From: DATKWS01 sp035529435
GTDB taxonomy: Bacteria; Krumholzibacteriota; Krumholzibacteriia; Krumholzibacteriales; Krumholzibacteriaceae
Reading direction: 5' to 3'
NCBI GenBank assembly: GCA_035529435.1
Contig: DATKWS010000065.1
Location: forward strand, 1 to 48,467
DNA: 48,467 nt
In this document: piece after piece, positions 24,986 through 32,875 of the stretch
Layout of the letters: the number at the start of each line of letters is the position of its first letter
Position numbering within the stretch: position 1 is the first letter of the stretch
Made by a program: the position numbers and the translations under genes
Notes under the pieces: model-generated
What the model was told of the DNA's origin: nothing
Database searches by the model: none
Seen by the model: only the letters and a program-made list of their open reading frames with translations

Positions 24986-26644
24986 TTATCCGTCTGGGCG
25001 AACGGTCGCGGCCCCCGTGTTCTCGTTCCCGGCCCGCATCGCCTCCGCCGCCGCGGCGATGAGACCCTTGAACAGGGGGTGCGCCCTCTGGGGGCGGGAT
25101 TTCAGCTCCGGATGAAACTGTACCGCGATGAAAAACGGATGCGTGGGGAGCTCGATGATTTCAACGAGATTCCCGTCCGGGGAAAGGCCCGATATACCGA
25201 GCCCGTGCTCCGTGAGCAGGTCCCGGTAGGCGTTGTTGACCTCCCACCGGTGCCGGTGCCGTTCGGTGATCTCCCTGACGCCATACAGCCCGTATGCGAT
25301 GGATCCTTCGGTGAGTATGCATGGGTACGATCCGAGACGCATCGTGCCGCCCATCTTCGACCGGTGCCGCTGTTCGAGCATAAGGTCGATCACCGGGTGC
25401 GGCACATCGGGATTGAATTCGGAACTTCCCGCATCGATGCCACATATGTCGCGGGCGAATTCGATCACGGCGCACTGGAGACCGAGGCAGATTCCGAGGA
25501 ACGGGATACCATTCTCACGTGCGTACCGGATCGCTTCGATCTTCCCCTCGATTCCCCGATCGCCGAATCCGCCGGGAACGAGAAGGCCGTCGATATCGGA
25601 CAGGAACGCCTCGGCACCCTCCTTCTCCACCTTCTCCGAATCGACCCACTTGATATTTACATGGACGTCGTTCGCCACGCCGGCGTGGATGAACGACTCG
25701 ATGATGCTCTTGTATGCGTCGTGAAGGTGCACGTACTTGCCACAGATCGCGATGTCCACGAACTCCGTGGCGGAATAGATCTTATGTACCATCTTTTCCC
25801 ATTCGTCGAGGTCCGGCGGCGGACAGGAGAGGTGGAGCTTGTCGACGACGATATCGTCGAGGCCCTCCTTGCGGAACTGGAGCGGTACCTGGTATATCGA
25901 GCTGACGTCCCTCGCCTCGATGACGGCGTCCTCCTCGACATTGCAGAAGAGGGCGATCTTGCCGCGAATCTCACGTCCGAGGGGCCGCTCGGTCCTGCAG
26001 AGCAAGATATCGGGTTGAATGCCGATCTCCCTGAGCGCCTTCACGCTGTGCTGCGTCGGTTTCGTCTTGAGCTCCCGCGCGGCCCGTATGTACGGGACCA
26101 GCGTCAGGTGAATGTAGAGGATATTCTCGCGGCCCATGTCGAGCCTGAACTGCCTGATCGCCTCGAGGAACGGCAGGCCCTCGATATCCCCGGTGGTTCC
26201 GCCGATCTCCGTGATGACGACATCGACGTCATCGCCGTTTTCCGCCGCCATACGGATGCGGCCCTTGATCTCGTCGGTGATGTGCGGAACGACCTGGACC
26301 GTTCTACCGAGATACCCTCCCTCCCGCTCACGGTTGATCACCGCTTCGTAGATCTGCCCCGTCGTCACGTTGGATCTCTGGCTGAGGTCGCGATCGATGA
26401 AACGCTCGTAATGACCGAGATCGAGATCGGTCTCCGCGCCGTCATCCGTCACGTAAACCTCGCCGTGCTGGAAGGGACTCATCGTGCCGGGATCGACATT
26501 GATATAGGGATCGAATTTCTGGAGGACGACGTTGAGCCCGCGCTGCTTGAGCAGGAGTCCGAGAGAGGCGCCGGCGATACCCTTTCCGAGAGACGACACC
26601 ACCCCACCCGTGATGAAGATGTATTTCGTCTCCCTCTCGCCCAC
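24986..26644 (-). CDS. pyrG: CTP synthase
   Basis: Makes CTP from UTP, ATP and glutamine. The 552-aa protein has the N-terminal synthetase domain (FITGGVVSSLGKGIAGASLG with the P-loop, then DPYINVDPGTMSPFQHGEV) and a C-terminal class I glutamine amidotransferase domain with the nucleophile Cys in GICLGLQCAVIEF and the terminal VQFHPELKSRP. Its place between kdsB and kdsA fits supply of CTP for CMP-Kdo; pyrG-kdsA neighbourhoods are common in Gram-negative bacteria. Confidence 0.98.
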   Translation of the reverse strand: MGERETKYIFITGGVVSSLGKGIAGASLGLLLKQRGLNVVLQKFDPYINVDPGTMSPFQHGEVYVTDDGAETDLDLGHYERFIDRDLSQRSNVTTGQIYEAVINREREGGYLGRTVQVVPHITDEIKGRIRMAAENGDDVDVVITEIGGTTGDIEGLPFLEAIRQFRLDMGRENILYIHLTLVPYIRAARELKTKPTQHSVKALREIGIQPDILLCRTERPLGREIRGKIALFCNVEEDAVIEARDVSSIYQVPLQFRKEGLDDIVVDKLHLSCPPPDLDEWEKMVHKIYSATEFVDIAICGKYVHLHDAYKSIIESFIHAGVANDVHVNIKWVDSEKVEKEGAEAFLSDIDGLLVPGGFGDRGIEGKIEAIRYARENGIPFLGICLGLQCAVIEFARDICGIDAGSSEFNPDVPHPVIDLMLEQRHRSKMGGTMRLGSYPCILTEGSIAYGLYGVREITERHRHRWEVNNAYRDLLTEHGLGISGLSPDGNLVEIIELPTHPFFIAVQFHPELKSRPQRAHPLFKGLIAAAAEAMRAGNENTGAATVRPDG

Positions 26645-26695
26645 TAGAGATCCTCACCGGAAGGTGCCGTACCCGTAAATCCTGTCGTGCCCAAT

Positions 26696-27418
26696 TTATC
26701 GGCTTTCAAGCCATTTTTCAACTCTTTTTATATCGGCTGGTCGATCAACCCCGGCGGAGCCGGCCCGGCAGCATACAACGCGTATCCCGAAGCCGTTCTC
26801 GAGGGCCCTGAGCTGTTCCAGGGACTCGTGCCGCTCGAGAGGCCCGTGGGGAAGTGAGGTGAATTTCAGAAGAAATGACCGCCGGTAGGCGTACACGCCG
26901 ATATGCCGGAGTGTCTTTCCGGCCCCGTGCGGTATCGCTGAGCGGGAAAAGTAGAGTGCATTCCCGGCCCTGTCGCATACCACCTTCACCACGTCGGGCC
27001 GTTCGAGCTCGCGCCGGTCCGTCTCCCACGCCGCGAGGGTTCCCATAACGACACGGGGAGCGGCCCGCATCGCCTCGATCAATCGTTCGACGCCGCCGAC
27101 CGGCAGGACCGGCTCGTCACCCTGCAGGTTGAGCACGATGCCGTACCGGTGGCCGAGCGCCACCTCGCGGACGCGTGATGTCCCGGTCAGGTGGGCCCGC
27201 GAGGTCATGACCGCCGTGCCGCCGTCACGCTCGACGGCCTCCTTGATGCGTATATCGTCCGTGGCGACCAGCACGCGGTCCACACCGCCGAGCATCGAGG
27301 CCCGGCGATAGACACGGACGATCATGGGGATACCGCGAATCTCGGCAAGCGGCTTCCCGGGAAATCTGGTCGATCCGTACCGCGCCGGTATGACGGCCAG
27401 AACCCGTGATCGAGACAT
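26696..27418 (-). CDS. kdsB: CMP-Kdo synthetase (3-deoxy-manno-octulosonate cytidylyltransferase)
   Basis: Activates Kdo with CTP before transfer to lipid A. The 240-aa protein has VIPARYGSTRFPGKPLAEI, VATDDIRIKEAVE, the metal-binding NLQGDEPVLP, HIGVYAYRRSFL and LEQLRALENG with the final GVDRPADIKRVE. One motif differs: the usual GT[DE]R reads GTSR here (residues ~79-82). It starts with GGAGTTTC upstream of the ATG and is followed by pyrG, so CTP supply and use are adjacent. Confidence 0.94.
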   Translation of the reverse strand: MSRSRVLAVIPARYGSTRFPGKPLAEIRGIPMIVRVYRRASMLGGVDRVLVATDDIRIKEAVERDGGTAVMTSRAHLTGTSRVREVALGHRYGIVLNLQGDEPVLPVGGVERLIEAMRAAPRVVMGTLAAWETDRRELERPDVVKVVCDRAGNALYFSRSAIPHGAGKTLRHIGVYAYRRSFLLKFTSLPHGPLERHESLEQLRALENGFGIRVVCCRAGSAGVDRPADIKRVEKWLESR

Positions 27419-27466
27419 GAAACTCCATCCCCCCGTTCAGTGCATATCCGGTCGATCGGAACGAAC

Positions 27467-28021
27467 TCATCGGGCATATGCCTTCTGTCCCTCCCGGTAC
27501 ACGTTTCCCCCGTGGCTGTCCTGCGCGACGATGAGGGGAAAATCCTTTACCTCGAGCCTGCGGATCGCCTCCGCCCCGAGGTCCTCGTAGGCGACGATCT
27601 CGACCGCATGAATCGATTTCGATATCAAGGCGGCCGCACCACCGGTGGCTGCAAAGTAAACGGCTCCGTGTTTTTTCATCGATTCGACCACCTGCCCGGT
27701 ACGCTCTCCCTTACCGATCATACCCCTGAGGCCATGTTCGATCAGTGTCGGGGCATACGGATCCATCCGGTAGCTCGTCGTCGGGCCCGCCGACCCGATG
27801 ACCTTGCCGGGCGGGGTCGGCGCCGGCCCCACGTAGTAGATCACCTGTCCCTCCAGAGGGATGGGCAGCTCCTTCCCCTCGGCGATCAGATCGACGAGCC
27901 GTTTGTGCGCGGCATCCCTCGCCGTGTAGACGACGCCGCTCAGGCGAACGGTATCCCCCGCCTTCAGCGTCACGATTATATCCTTCGTAAGCGGAACGGT
28001 CAGTGTATGTTCAGCCATCAT
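27467..28021 (-). CDS. Class I fumarate hydratase, beta subunit (C-terminal domain)
   Basis: 184-aa subunit of the two-subunit iron-sulfur fumarase/L-tartrate dehydratase family. Together with the alpha subunit it interconverts fumarate and malate. Diagnostic stretches are LKAGDTVRLSGVVYTARDAAHKRL, YYVGPAPTPPGKVIGSAGPTTSYRMD, GMIGKGER and AVYFAATGGAAALISKSI. AGGCAGG lies before tandem ATGs at 28021 and 28018. It follows the alpha gene by about 70 bp. Tartrate rather than fumarate as substrate cannot be excluded from sequence. Confidence 0.94.
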   Translation of the reverse strand: MMAEHTLTVPLTKDIIVTLKAGDTVRLSGVVYTARDAAHKRLVDLIAEGKELPIPLEGQVIYYVGPAPTPPGKVIGSAGPTTSYRMDPYAPTLIEHGLRGMIGKGERTGQVVESMKKHGAVYFAATGGAAALISKSIHAVEIVAYEDLGAEAIRRLEVKDFPLIVAQDSHGGNVYREGQKAYAR

Positions 28022-28094
28022 TCACCTGCCTGATCTCTGAAACGGCTTCCCTCGTACCGTGTACTCATCATGTTTCCTCCATCGTGCGGTTGCA

Positions 28095-28937
28095 TCAAAG
28101 CTCCACATACTTGTGACGCGCCGCATGACAATTCATATTGACCGCGACGGGGAACGAGGCGATATGGCGTGGTGCGGTTTCGACGTGAACGGCCAATGCC
28201 GTCACCCGCCCGCCGAGCCCCATGGGCCCGACACCGGTATCGTTCACCAGCATGAGGAGTTCCTTCTCGAGGTCCGTGTAGAAGGGATCGGCGTGCACAC
28301 TCCCGATAGGCCGGAGGAGGGCCTTCTTCGCGAGGTAGGCGCATCGCTCGAACGACCCGCCGATGCCGACTCCCACGACGATCGGGGGGCACGGATTGCC
28401 GGACGCGGTGCGAACACTCTCCGTGACGAACCGCTTGACGCCCTCGAGCCCGTCCGCCGGTTTCATCATTGCTATCTTGCTCATGTTCTCGCTCCCGCCA
28501 CCCTTCGGGACGACGTATATCGCGAGCTTGTCCCCTGGTACGATGCGGAGATGAACGATGGCCGGCGTGTTGTCGCCCGTATTGCCGCCCCGTACCGGAT
28601 CGGCGAGAACCGATTTGCGTAGGTAACCGTCCGTGTACCCTTTTCTCACTCCCGCGTCGACGGCGGTCTCGAAATCGCCCCCGACGACGTGTACATCCTG
28701 TCCCATCTCGACGAAGAGAATGGCGAGTCCCGTGTCCTGACAGATCGGCATCCGTTCGGTTCGGGCGATCTTCGAATTCTCGAGAATCTGTCGGAGCACC
28801 TCCTTGCCCGCCGGGGACTCCTCCCTCTCGTAGGCCGCCTCGAGCGATTTCTGCACATCATCCTCGAGTTCGTAGTTGGCCTCCATGGAAAGGCGTGCGA
28901 TCGCCTCCGTGATCGCACTGGCTTTGATCTCTCTCAT
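28095..28937 (-). CDS. Class I fumarate hydratase, alpha subunit (N-terminal domain)
   Basis: 280-aa Fe-S subunit of two-part class I fumarase. The cluster-binding and active-site blocks are RMPICQDTGLAILFVEMG (Cys near residue 65), PKGGGSENMSKIAMMKPADG, GVGIGGSFERCAYLAKKAL and NDTGVGPMGLGGRVTALAV. GAGGAGAGG precedes the ATG. It is 24 bp after the metallo-hydrolase gene and just before the beta subunit, so the pair is probably co-transcribed. Confidence 0.95.
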   Translation of the reverse strand: MREIKASAITEAIARLSMEANYELEDDVQKSLEAAYEREESPAGKEVLRQILENSKIARTERMPICQDTGLAILFVEMGQDVHVVGGDFETAVDAGVRKGYTDGYLRKSVLADPVRGGNTGDNTPAIVHLRIVPGDKLAIYVVPKGGGSENMSKIAMMKPADGLEGVKRFVTESVRTASGNPCPPIVVGVGIGGSFERCAYLAKKALLRPIGSVHADPFYTDLEKELLMLVNDTGVGPMGLGGRVTALAVHVETAPRHIASFPVAVNMNCHAARHKYVEL

Positions 28938-28961
28938 GGCATCCCTCTCCTCATAAAGCCT

Positions 28962-29618
28962 CTACAGCGCCTGGTCGAGCACGACGACTGTTCGCTCCGC
29001 GGGAAGGCTTTCCCTGGTAACGGTTATCTCGCTCGTCCCGGCGTGCTCAACACCCTGCACGAGACCGGTGAACTTCTCCACCGGCTCGATGGGAAACGCG
29101 ACCTTCGCGGTCTTGTAATGCATCGGAATGACGAGTTTCGGCCCGATCGCCTCGATCACCCGGAGGGCGGTCTCTGCGTCGATGGTGAAAAAACCACCGA
29201 CCGGAACGAACACCACATCGACTCCCTTGAGGGCGTCCGCGATCGTCTCGGGGAGCGGATGGCCGAGATCCCCCAGGTGTGCGAGCCTGATCCCCTCCGC
29301 TTCGATGATCGAAATGAGGTTCGTACCCCGCTTGCTCCCCTCGGATTCGTCGTGAAACGTGGGAATCGACGTCACCGTGATTCCATCGATTTCACGCTCA
29401 CCCGCGCTCCTGATAACGTGTTTCGCCCCCGCCGTCACGCTTGTGCAGCAATGATCCGCGTGATCGTGACTCACCACCGCGATGTCGAAGGCATCCGTTA
29501 TCGGACCGTACGCGAGGGCGCCGTCGTAGGAACCCGACTCGTACGGATCGAACACAACGGTTCTGCCGTCCGAGAGCGTCAAGACGAACGCCGCATGGCC
29601 GAGATACTTGATTCGCAT
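28962..29618 (-). CDS. Metallo-beta-lactamase-fold hydrolase, UPF0173 family
   Basis: 218-aa cytosolic protein of the MBL fold. Metal ligands are seen in SHDHADHCC (the HxHxDH motif near residue 53), IPTFHDES, the Asp in AHLGDLGH and IPMHYKT near the C-terminus. These match the UPF0173/YtkL-type group, whose physiological substrate is not known. The start at 29618 (MRIKYLGHAAF) is preferred because GGGGG lies just upstream; an open extension to 29666 overlaps the terminator hairpin of the ribosomal protein operon. Upstream of the fumarase genes. Confidence 0.9.
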   Translation of the reverse strand: MRIKYLGHAAFVLTLSDGRTVVFDPYESGSYDGALAYGPITDAFDIAVVSHDHADHCCTSVTAGAKHVIRSAGEREIDGITVTSIPTFHDESEGSKRGTNLISIIEAEGIRLAHLGDLGHPLPETIADALKGVDVVFVPVGGFFTIDAETALRVIEAIGPKLVIPMHYKTAKVAFPIEPVEKFTGLVQGVEHAGTSEITVTRESLPAERTVVVLDQAL

Positions 29619-29633
29619 ACGCGTACCCCCTGA

Positions 29634-29679
29634 TAACAAAGAGAACCCCAAGGGCGTTACCGGCACCTTGTGGGTTCTC
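29634..29679 (-). terminator. Intrinsic terminator of the rplU-rpmA operon
   Basis: On the minus strand GAGAACCC (29672-29679) and GGGTTCTC (29641-29648) form an 8-bp perfect stem, extended internally by CAAGG/CCTTG pairing, and TTTGTT follows. It starts about 30 bp after the rpmA stop codon, as expected for an intrinsic terminator. The short T-run makes it moderately strong. Confidence 0.65.
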
Positions 29680-29708
29680 CCGTATGAACCATCATGTGAC
29701 GCGGATCG

Positions 29709-29963
29709 TCAGTTGGCGTATACACTCACTTTTTTCTTTTTCTTGCCGAAACGTTCGAACTTCACGATGCCGTCGATGAGCGCATAGAGCGTATCATCGT
29801 TGCCCCTGCCGACGTTGAGACCGGGATGGACCCTCGTCCCGCGCTGGCGTATGATGATCGTTCCCGCCAGAACCTGCTGTCCCGCGTGACGCTTGACGCC
29901 GAGCCTCTTGGAATTGCTGTCACGGCCGTTCTTGGAACTCCCCACGCCTTTCTTGTGTGCCAT
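29709..29963 (-). CDS. rpmA: 50S ribosomal protein L27
   Basis: 84-aa protein near the peptidyl-transferase centre. It begins directly with MAHKKGVGSSKNGRDSNSKRLGVKRH, the conserved flexible N-terminus, so it lacks the cleaved extension found in Firmicutes. The family blocks AGTIIIRQRGTRVHPGLNVGRG and DGIVKFERFG follow. It lies 29 bp downstream of rplU in the universal L21-L27 order; no YsxB-like gene is inserted between them. Confidence 0.98.
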   Translation of the reverse strand: MAHKKGVGSSKNGRDSNSKRLGVKRHAGQQVLAGTIIIRQRGTRVHPGLNVGRGNDDTLYALIDGIVKFERFGKKKKKVSVYAN

Positions 29964-29992
29964 CTCGTTCTCAGCTCCTTGTCTGATATCAG

Positions 29993-30304
29993 CTAAGCAG
30001 ATATCTCTTTTATTTTCAATAGAGTATAGTTTTGACGGTGCCCCTTCGTTCTGCGGTAGGTTTTTCGCCGCTTCATCTTGAAAATGACGATCTTTTTGTC
30101 CTTGCCGTGCTCGATCACCTCCGCCGTGACCGTGATATCATCGAGGCGCGGCTGCCCGACGCGAACATCTCCGCCATCCGCGTAGAACAGAACCTCATCG
30201 CAGCGTATGATACTCCCTACTGCGGCATCGAGCAGGGGAACCCTGACTTCCTCTTCCGGTTTCACCGAAAACTGTTTGCCGGCCAAATTGACGACCGCGT
30301 ACAC
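29993..30304 (-). CDS. rplU: 50S ribosomal protein L21
   Basis: 103-aa 23S rRNA-binding protein: MYAVVNLAGKQFSVKPEEEV, then the conserved KKIVIFKMKRRKTYRRTKGHRQ C-terminal block. The start is GTG 30304: GGAGGAGGTAGAG lies immediately upstream, and the length matches the family. A longer open frame to 30385 runs through the promoter and is not coding. Expressed with rpmA from the promoter at 30341-30369. Confidence 0.97.
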   Translation of the reverse strand: MYAVVNLAGKQFSVKPEEEVRVPLLDAAVGSIIRCDEVLFYADGGDVRVGQPRLDDITVTAEVIEHGKDKKIVIFKMKRRKTYRRTKGHRQNYTLLKIKEISA

Positions 30305-30340
30305 TCCTCTACCTCCTCCGTACACTGGAAGTAAAACATA

Positions 30341-30369
30341 TTGATAACAAAGACGCCCACCCAAGTCAA
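30341..30369 (-). promoter_or_regulatory. Sigma-70-type promoter of rplU-rpmA
   Basis: TTGACT (30364-30369) and TATCAA (30341-30346), both on the minus strand, are separated by exactly 17 bp. The predicted transcription start would lie about 30 bp upstream of the strong ribosome binding site of rplU. This is the best-looking promoter in the window together with the one before the aldolase gene. Confidence 0.65.
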
Positions 30370-30456
30370 GGCGAAAAGGGAGCACGGAGTCACCGGAACG
30401 GCTCTCCGGGACACGCGCTGGACGGGATGATGGCCTCGTGCTCTACCTTCTCGGGC

Positions 30457-30900
30457 TCATGTCAAAGTCGAAGTGCAAAAAGCACAACGAGTTGCCTTGA
30501 TGGGAATCGTCGACAGGCAGTGCGGGCACTCCTTCGTCGTCGGCTCGGCGGGCGGCGCCACTTCTTCCTTTTTCAGACGATTGATATTCCGTATGATCAG
30601 GAATACGGCGAACGCGACTATCAAGAAACTGATGATCGTATTGATGAATACGCCGTAATTGATCGTAACGGCACCGGCCTCCTGCGCTTCGACCAGCGTC
30701 GAAAACGACGCGCCGCCGCCGCGAAGCACGAGGAACAGGTTCGTGAAATCGACGTTGCCGAGAAGCAATCCGATGGGCGGCATGATGATGTCGGAAACCA
30801 GTGACTTGACGATCGTCCCGAATGCTGCTCCGATTATGATACCCACCGCCATGTCGACGACATTGCCCCGCATGGCGAATTCCTTGAATTCCTTGAACAT
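30457..30900 (-). CDS. mscL: Large-conductance mechanosensitive channel with C-terminal CxxC pairs
   Basis: 147-aa inner-membrane channel that opens on hypo-osmotic shock. MFKEFKEFAMRGNVVDMAVG and IIIGAAFGTIVKSLVSDIIMPPIG form the N-terminal amphipathic helix and TM1; the periplasmic loop ends NYGVFINTIISFLIVAFAVF, which is TM2. The C-terminus carries two CxxC pairs (CPHC and CAFC, separated by about 10 residues) that look like a small zinc ribbon, seen in some MscL proteins. AAGGAGGTG lies just before ATG 30900; the longer frame to 31017 is a shadow over the mscS remnant upstream. Confidence 0.95.
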   Translation of the reverse strand: MFKEFKEFAMRGNVVDMAVGIIIGAAFGTIVKSLVSDIIMPPIGLLLGNVDFTNLFLVLRGGGASFSTLVEAQEAGAVTINYGVFINTIISFLIVAFAVFLIIRNINRLKKEEVAPPAEPTTKECPHCLSTIPIKATRCAFCTSTLT

Positions 30901-30949
30901 GATACACCTCCTTGCCCTCGCGACACCGGTGGGCGGCATCGCTCCGGCA

Positions 30950-31180
30950 TCAGTTGGTCGTCCCCGAGACCATGTGAATGGAGCGCTGTGGGAACGGGAT
31001 CTCGATCCCCGCCGCATCGAACTCCCTCTTGACCTTCTCGGTCACATCGAACTTGACCTTTCAGTAATCCTCCTTCTTGACCCACGGACGGACAACGAAG
31101 TTGACGCTGGAGCCTGCCAGCCCGGCGACGGCGATCTGCGGGGCCCGATTGCCGAGGATCCGCTGATCCTGCTGGATGCG
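30950..31180 (-). pseudogene. Remnant of an MscS-type mechanosensitive channel gene
   Basis: The minus strand encodes the C-terminal part of an MscS-family channel: QDQRILGNRAPQIAVAGLAG, then SSVNFVVRPWVKKEDY, an in-frame TGA at 31061-31063, then KVKFDVTEKVKREFD and AGIEIPFPQRSIHMVSG. The position of the TGA is the Trp of the family's RPWVKTxDYW motif, so TGG has become TGA. A TAA stop at 31181-31183 lies directly before the homologous segment and the N-terminal ~200 residues are absent. TGA clearly acts as a stop in neighbouring genes (ATGA overlaps). It is therefore a decayed fragment, not a recoded gene. Confidence 0.85.
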
Positions 31181-31225
31181 TTATGAGCCGAAAATATATA
31201 CCCGTACCTTACCTGCGAAGGGTAG

Positions 31226-31254
31226 ATTCTCACGCCACCACCCGCACGCGTCAA
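31226..31254 (-). promoter_or_regulatory. Promoter-like sequence upstream of the mscS remnant and mscL
   Basis: TTGACG (31249-31254) and GAGAAT (31226-31231) on the minus strand are 17 bp apart, in the 150-bp gap after the ribonuclease G gene. A second AT-rich block, TATATATTTT, follows near 31191-31200. It was probably the mscS promoter and may now drive mscL through the remnant. Confidence 0.45.
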
Positions 31255-31333
31255 GAGAAAATCGCAAAGATTCTCAATAAGCCGCCGCTCGGTACACGGA
31301 CAATTCCACATTTGCCTGTCCGCACCCGGTCCG

Positions 31334-32875
31334 CTACTTGAAACTGACCTTGAGGTTGCGCCTCGTGTCACTCGAGAGGATCTCGATATCCTCGCGGTGC
31401 ATCCGGGGATCGTCCACGATGTCGACGCGGAGATGGTACAGCTGTTCGAGCTCCCGAACGTTGTCGCCGCGCTCCTCGCGGAGGAATATGCCGAGGAGCG
31501 GATTCAACCGGAATTCGATCCCCTTCTCCCTGCGCAGTGCGCCGATCCGCCGCACCCAGTGCTCCACCTTCATCGCCATCGATTCGAGACTGAGGACCTT
31601 GCCGCCGCCGTCGCAGAAGGGGCACTCCTCGCTGTAGTAATGGAGCAGGCTCGCACGGACACGCTTCCGGCTCACCTCGATGAGGCCGAGCTCGCTGATC
31701 TGTGACACCCGCGCGCGCGAGCGATCCTTGCGCAGCACGTTCCGGAACTCGTTGTAGACCTTGCGCCGGTTCTCCTCGCGTTCCATATCGATGAAATCGA
31801 CGACGATGATCCCGCCGATATCCCGCAACCGGAGCTGACGCGAAATCTCCCGCGCCGCTATCAGGTTCGTTTCGAGAATCGTCTCCTCCTGGTCACGCTT
31901 GCCGGTGAAGCGGCCGGTGTTGACATCGATCGATACGAGCGCCTCGGTATGCTCGATGACGATGTACCCTCCCTTGCGGAGCCATATCTTCCGCTCGAGG
32001 GTCTTCTCGATCTCCTGCTCGATATCGTAGTGATCGAATATCGGACTCTTCTCCCGGTACAAACGAACCCGGGAGGCGAGATGGGGCGCGAACGATTTCA
32101 GATAGGAATGGAGCCGCTCGTGCTCCTCCTTGTTGTCGATGGTGATCCGGTCGACATCCTCGGTGAAGATGTCCCGGAGCGCGAAAACGGTGATATCGAC
32201 ATCCTCGTGTATCAGCGTGGGAGGGGTCGCCCGTTCGATCTTTTTCCGCACTTCCTTCCACCGTTCCTCGAGATACAGGATATCGTCCCGCAGCTGATCG
32301 TTCGGTACGCCGTTGCCGGCGGTCCGCACGATGATGGCGGCGCCCTTGGGGCGGTACTTGCGTACGATAGCCCGGAGCCGGTTCCGCTCCTTGCGGCTTT
32401 CTATCTTCTTGCTGACGCCGATGTGATCGAGGTCCGGCATCAGCACGGCGTATCGTCCGGGCAGGGAAATCTGCGACGACACGCGCGGACCCTTGGTCCC
32501 GATCGCTTCCTTTCGCACCTGCACGATGATCTCCTGCCCCTTCTTAAGCAGGTTCTCGATGGGCGGGAAATCCTTTCGTCTCTTGTTGTTGAATTCTATC
32601 TCGTCTTCGTCGAGAAGGCTCGGGTCGATCGAGCCCGACGCCACGTCACTCACGTGAAGAAAGGCCGCCTTCTCCTGCCCGATATCGACGAAAGCCGCCT
32701 GGATACCGGGTATCACCGCATTGATGCGGCCGAGGTAGACATCACCGACCATCCGTCTGTTGTCCTCACGTTCAATGAGGAACTCGACGAGCTCTCGATC
32801 CTCGAGTATAGCGATGCGGATCTCGCGCTCCGTGTAGTTGATTACGATCTCTTTTTGCATGTTATATACCTTCAT
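31334..32875 (-). CDS. rng: Ribonuclease E/G family endoribonuclease (RNase G-like)
   Basis: 513-aa RNase G-sized enzyme for rRNA and mRNA processing. It has an S1-like N-terminal RNA-binding domain (GDVYLGRINAVIPGIQAAFVDIG) and an RNase H-like/5' sensor region. The DNase I-like catalytic core has Asp residues in VSIDVNTGRFTG and VVDFIDM. The zinc-link CPFCDGGGK joins the dimer. The degradosome scaffold of RNase E is absent. ATG 32875 overlaps the stop of the radical-SAM gene (ATGA); an internal ATG at 32860 is an alternative. The set radical-SAM, rng, rplU, rpmA recurs in many bacteria. Confidence 0.95.
   Translation of the reverse strand: MKVYNMQKEIVINYTEREIRIAILEDRELVEFLIEREDNRRMVGDVYLGRINAVIPGIQAAFVDIGQEKAAFLHVSDVASGSIDPSLLDEDEIEFNNKRRKDFPPIENLLKKGQEIIVQVRKEAIGTKGPRVSSQISLPGRYAVLMPDLDHIGVSKKIESRKERNRLRAIVRKYRPKGAAIIVRTAGNGVPNDQLRDDILYLEERWKEVRKKIERATPPTLIHEDVDITVFALRDIFTEDVDRITIDNKEEHERLHSYLKSFAPHLASRVRLYREKSPIFDHYDIEQEIEKTLERKIWLRKGGYIVIEHTEALVSIDVNTGRFTGKRDQEETILETNLIAAREISRQLRLRDIGGIIVVDFIDMEREENRRKVYNEFRNVLRKDRSRARVSQISELGLIEVSRKRVRASLLHYYSEECPFCDGGGKVLSLESMAMKVEHWVRRIGALRREKGIEFRLNPLLGIFLREERGDNVRELEQLYHLRVDIVDDPRMHREDIEILSSDTRRNLKVSFK

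Noticed and set aside
25079..26647. 522-codon open frame on the plus strand
   Set aside because: Antisense to pyrG, no domain, and composition typical of a reversed high-GC gene.
31061..31063. In-frame TGA in the MscS fragment read as recoded Trp or selenocysteine
   Set aside because: The N-terminal two thirds of the protein are missing and a TAA precedes the fragment. TGA ends many neighbouring genes in ATGA overlaps, and the family has Trp, not Sec, at this point.
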